Of a stretch of 64,000 bases of DNA, positions 25,230-33,439 are shown in pieces (positions within the stretch are counted from its first letter, which is position 1; every line of letters begins with the position of its first letter). This DNA is from Micrococcales bacterium UBA7469 (GTDB taxonomy: Bacteria; Actinomycetota; Actinomycetes; Actinomycetales; Microbacteriaceae): the NCBI GenBank assembly GCA_002479805.1, contig DLPB01000029.1, positions 6,516 to 70,515 on the forward strand. The letters run 5' to 3'. The notes beneath the pieces are model-generated. The model saw nothing but the letters and a program-made list of their open reading frames with translations, was not told the DNA's origin and did not search any database. Position numbers and translations under genes: made by a program.

Positions 25230-27008
25230 TTGAGCGATTACCGCGACCCAACTCAGAACCCAAGGTCAAGAGAATACAAGGGCCCGAGGGCGAACCTGAA
25301 GGACCTGCTGCCATACCTGGCGGACCACAAAAAAGCGCTTATCTTGGCTCTAGTGCTATCGATCGTCTCCTCACTGCTGTCACTGGGACAGCCGCTACTA
25401 ATGGGTCAGGTCATCTCAGCAGTTGAGCAAAGCAAAGAGTTCACAAACCTTGCCATCGGGATTGTGGTGCTGTTGTTTAGCGCCGCACTGATCAATGGGT
25501 TTCAGTACTACCTGCTCTACCGAACCGGCGAAGGAGTTGTGCTCGGCACCAGGAAAAAGCTGGTTTCAAGACTGTTGCGACTGCCGATCAAAGAGTATGA
25601 CCGGAGAAGAATTGGCGATCTGGTCTCCCGCGTTGGTGCAGATTCAACGCTATTGAAGTCGGTGCTAACCCAGGGGCTAGTGGACGCGGTTGGAGGACTG
25701 CTGCAGTTTTTGGGCGCTGTCATCCTGATGGCATTTATTGACCCAATTCTTTTAGGCTCGACGCTCTTGGTGGTTTTTGTGGCAATCACCGCAATTGCAA
25801 CCACCGGACGCAAGCTGCGCAGTGCGACTACCAAGGCTCAGCAAAAAGTTGGCGCGATGAGCGCATCGGTCGAGCGAGCCCTCGGGGCAATTAGGACCAT
25901 TCGTGCTGCTCGAGCCGAAACTCGGGAGGCACAGGCAATCGATAAGGATGCGACCGCCGCCTATGACCAGGGCGTAAAAATCGCAAAGCTCAGTGCAATC
26001 GTTGCCCCAATTGCTCAGATCGCCTTCAACACCGCATTCATTGTGGTGCTCGGACTTGGTGGCTTGCGAGTTGCCACCGGAGCAACATCAATTTCTAGCT
26101 TGGTAACTTTTGTGATTTTGCTGTTCTTCATGGTCGGCCCGCTTATCTCGGCATTTGGTGCCTACTCCTCGGTGATGAGTGCCCTTGGCGCACTGGCGCG
26201 AATCCAGGAGATTATGGTGATCGACGAAGAAGTCCAAGGCGAAGGTGCGCTCAAGCGCCAAGGCGACAACGCGGTGGAGTTCTCAAAGATTTCTTTCCAC
26301 TACGAACCCGGCGAGGATGAAGAACCAAAGCCGATTCTGGAAGATGTTTCATTCGAAATTCCTCGCGGTAGCAGGGTTGCACTGGTTGGTCCATCCGGTG
26401 CCGGCAAGTCCACCATCTTCTCGCTGCTGGAACGCTTCTATGAACCGACTGCTGGCGAGATCTCGCTCGATGGCACCAACGTGAAACAGCTGTCGCTGGA
26501 CACCCTGCGCTCTCAGATTGGATATGTAGAGCAAGACGCGCCAGTGCTTGCCGGGTCGATTAGAGAGAACCTACTGCTTGGTCGTGCCGAGGCCTCTGAT
26601 GATGATCTTCGCGAAGTATTGGGCATGGTGAATCTAACCGAAGTGCTGAATCGAGATGTCAAGGGCCTAGATGCCGAAGTTGGCGAGAACGGCATCATGC
26701 TCTCCGGTGGCGAACGTCAAAGACTGGCAATCGCCAGAGCGCTGCTGGCGGCTCCCCCAATCCTTTTGCTCGATGAATCAACCAGTGCACTTGATGGCCC
26801 GAACGAGCAGCGCATGCGCGAGGCGATTGATGCGGTTGCCAAGAATCGCACCCTAATTGTGATTGCGCACCGACTCTCCACTGTGGTGGACAGCGATCAG
26901 ATCATCGTGCTAGAGCGAGGCCGGGTCATCGGTGCGGGAACCCACTCTGAACTTGTAAAAACCACACCACTTTATGCCGAGCTAGCCAAGCACCAGCTGC
27001 TGGTCTAG
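25230..27008 (+). CDS. ABC exporter half-transporter (membrane domain fused to ATPase)
   Basis: Type IV ABC exporter of 592 residues. Six membrane helices lie at about 35-330, then an ATPase with Walker A GPSGAGKST, signature LSGGERQRLAIARA, Walker B ILLLDESTSALD with the catalytic Glu, and switch His in VIAHRLSTV. All ATPase elements are intact, so a homodimer with two active sites is expected, in contrast to the pair at 36-39 kb. The TTG start one base after the methyltransferase stop implies coupling. Substrate unknown, with multidrug or lipid relatives. Confidence 0.92.
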   Translation: MSDYRDPTQNPRSREYKGPRANLKDLLPYLADHKKALILALVLSIVSSLLSLGQPLLMGQVISAVEQSKEFTNLAIGIVVLLFSAALINGFQYYLLYRTGEGVVLGTRKKLVSRLLRLPIKEYDRRRIGDLVSRVGADSTLLKSVLTQGLVDAVGGLLQFLGAVILMAFIDPILLGSTLLVVFVAITAIATTGRKLRSATTKAQQKVGAMSASVERALGAIRTIRAARAETREAQAIDKDATAAYDQGVKIAKLSAIVAPIAQIAFNTAFIVVLGLGGLRVATGATSISSLVTFVILLFFMVGPLISAFGAYSSVMSALGALARIQEIMVIDEEVQGEGALKRQGDNAVEFSKISFHYEPGEDEEPKPILEDVSFEIPRGSRVALVGPSGAGKSTIFSLLERFYEPTAGEISLDGTNVKQLSLDTLRSQIGYVEQDAPVLAGSIRENLLLGRAEASDDDLREVLGMVNLTEVLNRDVKGLDAEVGENGIMLSGGERQRLAIARALLAAPPILLLDESTSALDGPNEQRMREAIDAVAKNRTLIVIAHRLSTVVDSDQIIVLERGRVIGAGTHSELVKTTPLYAELAKHQLLV

Positions 27009-27023
27009 TTGTAGAGTGGGGGC

Positions 27024-28340
27024 ATGAGCGCTGCCAATGGCCAGCCCTCGGCAACGCAACGAAGCTTTGCTCAAGAGCTCGATCTTGCCGACCCGCTGGC
27101 GCACTACAAAGACCAATTCGTCATAACCGACCCAGACCTCTGCTACCTAGATGGCAACTCCCTGGGCCGTCTTCCGAAGCAGACCGTTGAGGCCATCAAC
27201 CACTTCTTGGTCAATGAGTGGGGCACTGAGTTGGTGGACGGCTGGAGCCACTGGATTGACCAAGCTCAGCCCGCGGGTAACCTTCTGGCCAGAAGTGTGC
27301 TCGGCACAACCGAAGGTCAGACCCTGGTTTGTGACACCACAAGCGTGAACTTCTACCAACTTTGCATGGCTGCCCTGAAGGCAAGACCTGGTCGCAATAC
27401 TGTAATCATCGACTCCGCCAACTTCCCCACCGACCGCTACATCCTCGCCGGCATTGCCCAGCAACTTGGCCTCAATCTCATCACGCTAAACAACGACGGT
27501 ATGGGTGGACCGGGTTCGGTTGAAGTGGTAAGCGACTGCGAACTGATTAGCCCACAGGAGCTCGAGAAGCACCTGAGCGAAGATGTCGCTTTTGTAACCC
27601 TGCAGGCGATTCAGTATCGCTCCGGTGGAAGACCTGACATCAAGGGCATCACAGCAATCGCGCGCAAATACGGGGCACTTGTGATCTGGGATTGTTCACA
27701 CGCGGCCGGTGCCATTGACCTGCAGTTCGATGCCAACGGCGTCGATCTCGCGGTTGGCTGCACTTATAAATACGGAAACTCAGGCCCTGGTTCACCGGCC
27801 TGGATGTTCATTCGCAAAGAACTGCAGGAGCAGCTCCAGATTCCAATTCAGGGTTGGTTCTCAAATGAGCAGCAGTTTGCAATGGGTCCGTTCTACGAGA
27901 AAGCTAAGGGCATTCGCGGTTTCCAGATTGCCAGCCCTAGCATCATCGGAATTCGCGGTGTTGAAGTGGCCTTCTCGATGATTGAAGAGGCCGGTATCAA
28001 AAATATCGAGGCAAAAGCAGCCAAGGGCACCGACCTGATGATCGAGCTCTTTGATGCTTGGCTGGCTCCTCTTGGTTTCACTCTCGGAACACCAAGGGAT
28101 GCCAAAAAACGTGGTGGCCATATCATCGTGATTCACAAAGATGCCAAGCAGATTGCAGTCGCGCTGCGAAAGCTCAAGAACGTGATTCCGGACTACCGCG
28201 AGCCAGGCGCAATTCGTCTCGCCATATCCCCTCTTACCACCAGCTACACCGAGGTCTACGACGGCTTTGCCAGACTGCGTGACTTGGTTGCCTCTGGCGA
28301 ATACCAACAGGTTCAGCTAGATGGGAACCGCGTCACATGA
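27024..28340 (+). CDS. kynU: kynureninase
   Basis: PLP enzyme splitting kynurenine into anthranilate and alanine. The 438-residue protein shows LDGNSLGRLP near 42-51, the PLP-ring Asp in WDCSHAAG (Asp223), and Lys249 in TYKYGNSGPG as the expected PLP lysine. The stop overlaps the tryptophan dioxygenase start by 4 bases. The two enzymes flank the N-formylkynurenine hydrolysis step; no formamidase gene is visible in the window. Confidence 0.94.
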   Translation: MSAANGQPSATQRSFAQELDLADPLAHYKDQFVITDPDLCYLDGNSLGRLPKQTVEAINHFLVNEWGTELVDGWSHWIDQAQPAGNLLARSVLGTTEGQTLVCDTTSVNFYQLCMAALKARPGRNTVIIDSANFPTDRYILAGIAQQLGLNLITLNNDGMGGPGSVEVVSDCELISPQELEKHLSEDVAFVTLQAIQYRSGGRPDIKGITAIARKYGALVIWDCSHAAGAIDLQFDANGVDLAVGCTYKYGNSGPGSPAWMFIRKELQEQLQIPIQGWFSNEQQFAMGPFYEKAKGIRGFQIASPSIIGIRGVEVAFSMIEEAGIKNIEAKAAKGTDLMIELFDAWLAPLGFTLGTPRDAKKRGGHIIVIHKDAKQIAVALRKLKNVIPDYREPGAIRLAISPLTTSYTEVYDGFARLRDLVASGEYQQVQLDGNRVT

Positions 28341-29161
28341 CCCACGATAAGCACGTTAGCTACATCTCATACCTAAAAGTTGATGAGCTACTCACACTGC
28401 AGCAGCCACTCAGCGATGGCCCAGAGCACGATGAGCTACTATTCATCACCATCCACCAGGTCTATGAGCTTTGGTTCAAGCAGATCCTCCACGAATTGAC
28501 GGCGGCGCAAGTCTCGCTCAACCGAGGTGACACCCACCGCTCGCTGGCGCTGCTAGGACGCGTGCGCACGATCATGAAGACCTGTGTCTCACAGCTCGAC
28601 ATCTTGGAGACCATGACCCCACTGCAGTTCAACTCCTTTAGGGCCAGACTCACAAGCGCATCTGGTTTTCAGTCCGCCCAATTCAGAGAGCTGGAGGCAG
28701 TCTTAGGGCGCCGCGATCAGGCCGGTGCTAATGCCGACAAGGGCAGTGGCATGGGCATGGCAGAGCACCTGATGCCGGGCTCTGAAGCCAGGGCTCGGGT
28801 CGAAGCCGCAATGCTGAGACCTTCACTCTGGGACTCAGCACTGCACTACTTCACCTCCAGAATGCCAATGCCAAAAGACGTGCTGGAGCGCGATGTTACA
28901 AAGGCTTGGGTGCCAAGCGAAGCGGTGCAGAAGGTACTGATCGAGCTTCACAGATCTGACCCGGAGGCATCCATGGTCGCAGAGTCACTGGTTGATTTTG
29001 ATGAAGGGTTGCAAGAGTGGCGCTACCGCCACGTCAAGATGGTTGAGCGAACCATAGGTAGAAAAATGGGAACTGGTGGTTCGGCCGGCGCGGGCTATCT
29101 CGCAAGCACATTGTTTAACCCGGTTTTCCCAGACCTCTGGGCGATTAGATCTCAGTTCTGA
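28337..29161 (+). CDS. kynA: tryptophan 2,3-dioxygenase
   Basis: Haem enzyme opening the indole ring of tryptophan to N-formylkynurenine. 274 residues, close to bacterial TDO length. The N-terminal SYISYLKVDELLTLQ and the haem/substrate segment DELLFITIHQVYELWFKQ are family signatures; the late helix with RHVKMVERTIG supplies the proximal His region. Coupled to kynU by a 4-base overlap. Its 3' end overlaps facing folD by 10 bases. Confidence 0.94.
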   Translation: MTHDKHVSYISYLKVDELLTLQQPLSDGPEHDELLFITIHQVYELWFKQILHELTAAQVSLNRGDTHRSLALLGRVRTIMKTCVSQLDILETMTPLQFNSFRARLTSASGFQSAQFRELEAVLGRRDQAGANADKGSGMGMAEHLMPGSEARARVEAAMLRPSLWDSALHYFTSRMPMPKDVLERDVTKAWVPSEAVQKVLIELHRSDPEASMVAESLVDFDEGLQEWRYRHVKMVERTIGRKMGTGGSAGAGYLASTLFNPVFPDLWAIRSQF

Positions 29162-30006
29162 GCAGCCAGCACAACGTTCTTCAATAGCATTGCCCTGGTC
29201 ATTGGACCAACGCCACCGGGATTTGGCGAAAGCCAGCCTGCGACTTCAGCCACCCGTGGATCAACATCACCGGTTAGACCCTGCTCGGTTCGGGTAATGC
29301 CAACATCCAAAACCGCAGCACCAGGCTTGACCCACTCTGGCTTTACAAAGTGTGGTTGACCCAACGCTGCCACCACGATATCCGCCCTGCGGACGGCAGC
29401 TGGAATGTCAAGACTAGCGCTGTGAAGCAAAGTGACGGTTGAGTCGATGCCCTTGCGGGTCATCAATAGACCAAGCGGTCTGCCGACCGTCAATCCCCTG
29501 CCAATAATCGCAACTTCGGCTCCCTTGGTGGGGACCTGATAGCGCCTTAGCAGCTCAACGATTCCATTTGGCGTGCAGGGCAGCGGTGAGGTCATCTCAC
29601 CGGATACGTTCATGACCAGGCGACCCAGGTTAATTGGGTGCAGTCCATCGGCATCTTTGGCCGGATCCATCAACTCCAAAATCGCATTTGAGTCAATTCC
29701 TCCCGGAAGCGGCAACTGCACAATGTAGCCGGTTACCTCTTTGGAGTCGTTTAGATCCTTCACAGCGGCCTTGATGTCATTCAGGGTTGCCGATGCTGGC
29801 AGATCGATGCGAATTGAATTAATCCCCACCTGAGCACAGTCGCGATGTTTACCACCGACGTAAGAGTGCGAACCCGGGTCATCGCCAACCAAAAGAGTGC
29901 CTAGACCGGGATTAACTCCTGCCTGCTTGAGCTTTGCAACCTCGACTGCGAGCTCGGCTTTGATTGCCTTGGCAGTTGCCAGGCCATCCAGCACAATCGC
30001 AGTCAA
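29152..30006 (-). CDS. folD: methylenetetrahydrofolate dehydrogenase/cyclohydrolase
   Basis: Interconverts 5,10-methylene- and 10-formyltetrahydrofolate. 284 residues. Family markers are the YVGGKHRDCAQVGI segment with the catalytic Lys, GYIVQLPLPGGID, and the cofactor loop IGRGLTVGRPLG. It sits 4 bases downstream of glyA, so serine hydroxymethyltransferase output feeds it directly. Convergent overlap with tryptophan dioxygenase. Confidence 0.95.
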   Translation of the reverse strand: MTAIVLDGLATAKAIKAELAVEVAKLKQAGVNPGLGTLLVGDDPGSHSYVGGKHRDCAQVGINSIRIDLPASATLNDIKAAVKDLNDSKEVTGYIVQLPLPGGIDSNAILELMDPAKDADGLHPINLGRLVMNVSGEMTSPLPCTPNGIVELLRRYQVPTKGAEVAIIGRGLTVGRPLGLLMTRKGIDSTVTLLHSASLDIPAAVRRADIVVAALGQPHFVKPEWVKPGAAVLDVGITRTEQGLTGDVDPRVAEVAGWLSPNPGGVGPMTRAMLLKNVVLAAQN

Positions 30007-30010
30007 AGGC

Positions 30011-31291
30011 TTACCAGTTCTCTAGGTTTGAGTAGAGCGGAATGCTGTCGGTTAGCTTGTGAACTCGAGCGCGAAGAGCTTGAAGGTCTGCGCCTGACTT
30101 GAGGGCATTCGCGATGATGTCAGCCACCTCGGTGAACTCCTGCGCACCAAAGCCACGAGTTGCTAGTGCCGGGGTTCCGATGCGAATACCGGAGGTCACC
30201 ATTGGCGGGCGTGGGTCAAACGGTACAGAGTTCTTGTTCACCGTGATGCCGGCTTCATGCAGAATGTCCTCAGCGTCCTGACCGGTGATCGGTGCGTTGC
30301 GGAGGTCTACCAAAACCAGGTGCACATCGGTGCCACCGGTTAGTACTGAAACACCGGCTTCAACCACATCTGGCTGGATGAGTCTCTCGGCGATGATCTG
30401 AGCACCTTCGATGGTGCGCTTCTGACGGTCGATGAAATCTGGCTGCATCGCTGCCTTGTAGGCAACTGCCTTGGCTGCAATGACGTGCATTAGTGGGCCG
30501 CCCTGCTGGCCTGGGAAAACCGCAGAGTCAATCTTCTTGGCTAGCTCCTGCTTGCAAAGAATCATGCCCGAGCGCGGACCCGCGAGGGTCTTGTGAACGG
30601 TTGAAGAAACCACATCAGCGTAAGGCACTGGGCTCGGGTGAACGCCCGCTGCAACTAGACCTGCAAAGTGAGCCATGTCGACCCAAAGCTTCGCTCCAAC
30701 CTCATCGGCGATCGAACGGAAGGCTGCAAAGTCCAGGTGGCGAGAGTATGCCGACCAGCCTGCGATCAGCACCTGAGGGCGCACTTCCAATGCTCGCTCG
30801 CGAACATTGTCCATGTCGATTAGGTAGCTGTTTGGGTCAAGTTCGTATGCGTGGGCGTCGTACATCTTGCCCGAGAAATTCAACTTCATTCCGTGGGTGA
30901 GGTGACCACCGTGGGCGAGCGATAGACCCAGAATCTTGTCGCCGGGATTTGCCAAAGCCATCATCACCGCAGCATTAGCGGTGGCACCGGAGTGTGGCTG
31001 GACGTTGGCGTGCTCAGCACCAAAAAGTTCCTTGGCACGATTACGTGCCAACTCTTCAGCAACGTCAACCGCCTCGCAACCGCCATAGTAGCGCTTGCCA
31101 GGGTAGCCCTCGGCGTACTTGTTAGTTAGTACAGAGCCCTGAGCTTCTAGGATTCCGCGAGACACAAAGTTCTCGCTGGCAATCATCTCTAGGGTGTGAC
31201 GCTGACGATCCAGTTCTTGCTCCAAGACGGCAGCAATTTCCGGATCGACCTCGGAAAGCGGTGAACTAAAGCTGGCTGGTTGAGTGGACAT
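30011..31291 (-). CDS. glyA: serine hydroxymethyltransferase
   Basis: PLP enzyme making glycine and methylene-THF from serine. 426 residues; MIASENFVS near 36-44, VDMAHFAG at 204-211 and the PLP lysine Lys234 in TVHKTLAGPR are all present. Forms a two-gene minus-strand unit with folD and faces purU across 61 bases, so three one-carbon genes cluster here. Confidence 0.96.
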   Translation of the reverse strand: MSTQPASFSSPLSEVDPEIAAVLEQELDRQRHTLEMIASENFVSRGILEAQGSVLTNKYAEGYPGKRYYGGCEAVDVAEELARNRAKELFGAEHANVQPHSGATANAAVMMALANPGDKILGLSLAHGGHLTHGMKLNFSGKMYDAHAYELDPNSYLIDMDNVRERALEVRPQVLIAGWSAYSRHLDFAAFRSIADEVGAKLWVDMAHFAGLVAAGVHPSPVPYADVVSSTVHKTLAGPRSGMILCKQELAKKIDSAVFPGQQGGPLMHVIAAKAVAYKAAMQPDFIDRQKRTIEGAQIIAERLIQPDVVEAGVSVLTGGTDVHLVLVDLRNAPITGQDAEDILHEAGITVNKNSVPFDPRPPMVTSGIRIGTPALATRGFGAQEFTEVADIIANALKSGADLQALRARVHKLTDSIPLYSNLENW

Positions 31292-31352
31292 GGCCAGAGT
31301 TTACCAGCCCTACAGCGCCATTCTTTGGCTATTGAGTCAATAGGATTGTGGG

Positions 31353-32210
31353 ATGGCTAGCTCAAGAGAACACTGGGTCCTGACGTTTGTGTGCCCCGAC
31401 CAAAAAGGTATCGTGCATGCAATTACCGGAGCAGTTGTTGAGATTGGCGGGAACATCACCGAGAGCCAGCAGTACACCTCGCTAGACACCGGTCGATTCT
31501 TCATGCGATTGCAGATCGAGGCCGAGACCACCAAGGAGGCTTTCGGTAAGCAGTTTGAAGAAATCGCTGCACGGTTTGATATGACCTATGTGCTAGATCA
31601 CGTCGGGCGCAAGATGAAGACCCTGGTCTTGGTATCAAAGGCTTCCCATACCCTCAATGACATGCTCTACCGTCAGCGCGCAGGGCTCCTGCCTATTGAA
31701 ATCCCAAAGATTGTGGGTAACCACCCCGATCTTGCGAACCTCGCTCAGTTCTACGGCATTGAATTTGACAGCTTCAAAGTCACCAGTTCAGAGGAGAAAG
31801 CCGCTTTTGAAAGCCACCTGCGCAAGTTGATTGCAGAGCATGGCATCGAGCTAATCGTGCTTGCTCGTTACATGCAGATTCTCTCGCCTGAGTTCTGCAG
31901 TGATTTTGCAGGTCGCATCATCAATATTCACCACAGCTTCCTGCCGGGTTTCAAGGGTGCAAACCCTTACGCCCAGGCTCACGCTCGCGGCGTCAAGTTG
32001 ATCGGTGCCACCGCTCACTTTGTTACCGAGGATTTGGATGAGGGTCCAATCATCGAGCAGAACGTGACTCGAGTGGATCACGCAGACTCCAAGCAGCTGC
32101 TGGTCGAGATTGGTCAGGACGCCGAGTCGAAGACTCTAACTCAGGCGGTCAAATGGTTCGCCGAACACCGAGTGCTGCTGGATGGGCAGCGCACAATTAT
32201 CTTCCGCTAA
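31353..32210 (+). CDS. purU: formyltetrahydrofolate deformylase
   Basis: Hydrolyses 10-formyl-THF to formate and THF, balancing one-carbon pools. 285 residues with an N-terminal ACT domain (about 6-85, LTFVCPDQKGIVHAITGAV) and a C-terminal formyltransferase domain carrying IHHSFLPGFKGANPY and the ATAHFVTEDLDEGPII segment. The ACT domain separates it from PurN, which is also in this window. Divergent from glyA; its 3' end overlaps the facing surface-protein gene by 14 bases. Confidence 0.94.
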   Translation: MASSREHWVLTFVCPDQKGIVHAITGAVVEIGGNITESQQYTSLDTGRFFMRLQIEAETTKEAFGKQFEEIAARFDMTYVLDHVGRKMKTLVLVSKASHTLNDMLYRQRAGLLPIEIPKIVGNHPDLANLAQFYGIEFDSFKVTSSEEKAAFESHLRKLIAEHGIELIVLARYMQILSPEFCSDFAGRIINIHHSFLPGFKGANPYAQAHARGVKLIGATAHFVTEDLDEGPIIEQNVTRVDHADSKQLLVEIGQDAESKTLTQAVKWFAEHRVLLDGQRTIIFR

Positions 32211-33381
32211 ATCTCCGATAGAGCCCAAGCAAAATCAGGCTCATTGAACCCGCACCGATCAACCACACCCCGATTGAGTTATCTGCTGCCCGAAATTCAA
32301 CCGGCTTTCCGGAAGCGGGCACTGCAGTCACCTCGACTTTGGGTTGAACATCATCGATCACGCTCAGATTTTGCTCAGTTGTGAGTTGCGAGAGGGTGCT
32401 GGAATCCTGTGTTTGCGCAACTGGTTTCACCGATTCGCTCAGCCCAATCGGTAGTTGGGGAAAAGCGAACAGCGGAACATGCTCAAAAACAAACCCATCC
32501 TCGATTGCAACTTCTACCGAATCGGAAGTAGTCGCTGGAAACACCTCCGAACTGATTGAAGGGGCGATTGCAATTGGAGGCAGGACTTCCATCGGAGATG
32601 GTGACTGCGGCACTGGAATAACAGGCGCTACCTCGATTGGTGTTGGTATTGGAATGGGAATCACGGGTGGGTTTGGGGCCGGTGTTGGAGTTGGATTAGG
32701 TGATGGAGTGGGCGTAGGTGTTGGAGTTGGCGTAGGTGTTGGAGCAAGGTTGGCTAGCGAGACTTTGAGGTCTCGGTAGGGCCCTAGGTTTCCATAGCTA
32801 TCGCGCAGAGACCTAGCCGGCAGGGTCCAACTTAGCTCGGCATAACCGCAGTCCGCCTGCAGGTCCAGCCCACCCGGGACAGCGGTAACTTTCGACTCAC
32901 ATTGGCCAGTAGAACTAAAGATCAACCTAGCTGCATCGAATTCAACCGCTTCACTGAAGCGCAACTGCGTGGTGTAGCTAAATGGGCCGTTGCCCGCTAT
33001 TTGGATTTCGCTAAATGTCGCAGTCGGTGCCGTGGCATCAATTTCAATCTCAAAACTCTCGTCGCGGTCTGGCCCGAGCGTCGTCGAGCCCATTGAGTTT
33101 GCCTTCAGGGTCAGCAGCACCCTGCCGGTTGGGCAATCCACCAACTCGACCTGAGCGGTGGCGTCCAGGATCTCTAGGTATGCGAAGCTGCAACCTGAAC
33201 TAAGTGCGAAGTCTCCAGCATCGAGGTTCTCGATTGGCGCATCAAAGAGGATTATGAACCGAGTTTTGTTTATAGCCGGCTGCTCGGCCATGTACCCAAG
33301 CACCACCGGAGCTGCTGCCTGAGCGGGTAGGCCAACAGCCATAAAAATTGTTGCCAGCAGAAACCTTAGAATTCGAGCCAT
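32197..33381 (-). CDS. cell-surface protein: two Ig-like repeats, Thr-Pro stalk, C-terminal membrane anchor
   Basis: A 394-residue exported protein, not matched to a named gene. Residues 1-23 are a signal peptide ending in an AQA-type site. Residues about 25-115 and 116-213 are two divergent copies of one beta-rich unit; each carries a Cys pair (C-SFAYLEIL...DC and C-ESKVTAV...DC) and a GPxRD motif near its end, resembling bacterial Ig-like domains. A stalk of Thr-Pro, Asn-Pro and Ile-Pro follows, about 214-270. After an acidic region there is a C-terminal hydrophobic helix and a basic RRFSGR end. No LPXTG sortase motif is seen. Probably held in the membrane and projecting through the wall. 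Confidence 0.75.
   Translation of the reverse strand: MARILRFLLATIFMAVGLPAQAAAPVVLGYMAEQPAINKTRFIILFDAPIENLDAGDFALSSGCSFAYLEILDATAQVELVDCPTGRVLLTLKANSMGSTTLGPDRDESFEIEIDATAPTATFSEIQIAGNGPFSYTTQLRFSEAVEFDAARLIFSSTGQCESKVTAVPGGLDLQADCGYAELSWTLPARSLRDSYGNLGPYRDLKVSLANLAPTPTPTPTPTPTPSPNPTPTPAPNPPVIPIPIPTPIEVAPVIPVPQSPSPMEVLPPIAIAPSISSEVFPATTSDSVEVAIEDGFVFEHVPLFAFPQLPIGLSESVKPVAQTQDSSTLSQLTTEQNLSVIDDVQPKVEVTAVPASGKPVEFRAADNSIGVWLIGAGSMSLILLGLYRRFSGR
32660..32750 (-). repeat. short tandem repeat encoding Thr-Pro stalk
   Basis: The plus strand reads as near-repeats of GGTGTTGGAGTTGGCGTA with hexamer periodicity, which on the coding minus strand gives (Thr-Pro)n. It is in frame in the surface-protein gene. 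Such tracts change length by slippage in six-base steps without breaking the frame, so stalk length may vary among strains. Confidence 0.8.
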
Positions 33382-33392
33382 GGCAGAAAAGT

Positions 33393-33424
33393 AAAACCCC
33401 CTGCAATTTCTTGCAGGGGGTTTT
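33393..33424 (-). terminator. intrinsic terminator after icd
   Basis: A perfect 14-base stem, 33393-33406 pairing with 33411-33424, with a TTTC loop. On the minus strand the stem is followed by T-rich sequence (TTTTACTTTT). It lies between the icd stop (33440) and the surface-protein start, so icd should be transcribed alone and the surface protein needs its own promoter within or beyond this gap, or read-through. Confidence 0.85.
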
Positions 33425-33439
33425 CCACAGCCTTATCGA

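Noticed and set aside
32660..32750. Possible CRISPR or minisatellite
   Set aside because: Repeat units are hexamer-based and code for Thr-Pro in frame; there are no spacers or cas genes.
32381..32779. Plus-strand frame with Gly-Val repeats
   Set aside because: It is the mirror of the Thr-Pro repeat in the surface-protein gene, which has a signal peptide, anchor and better coding sense.
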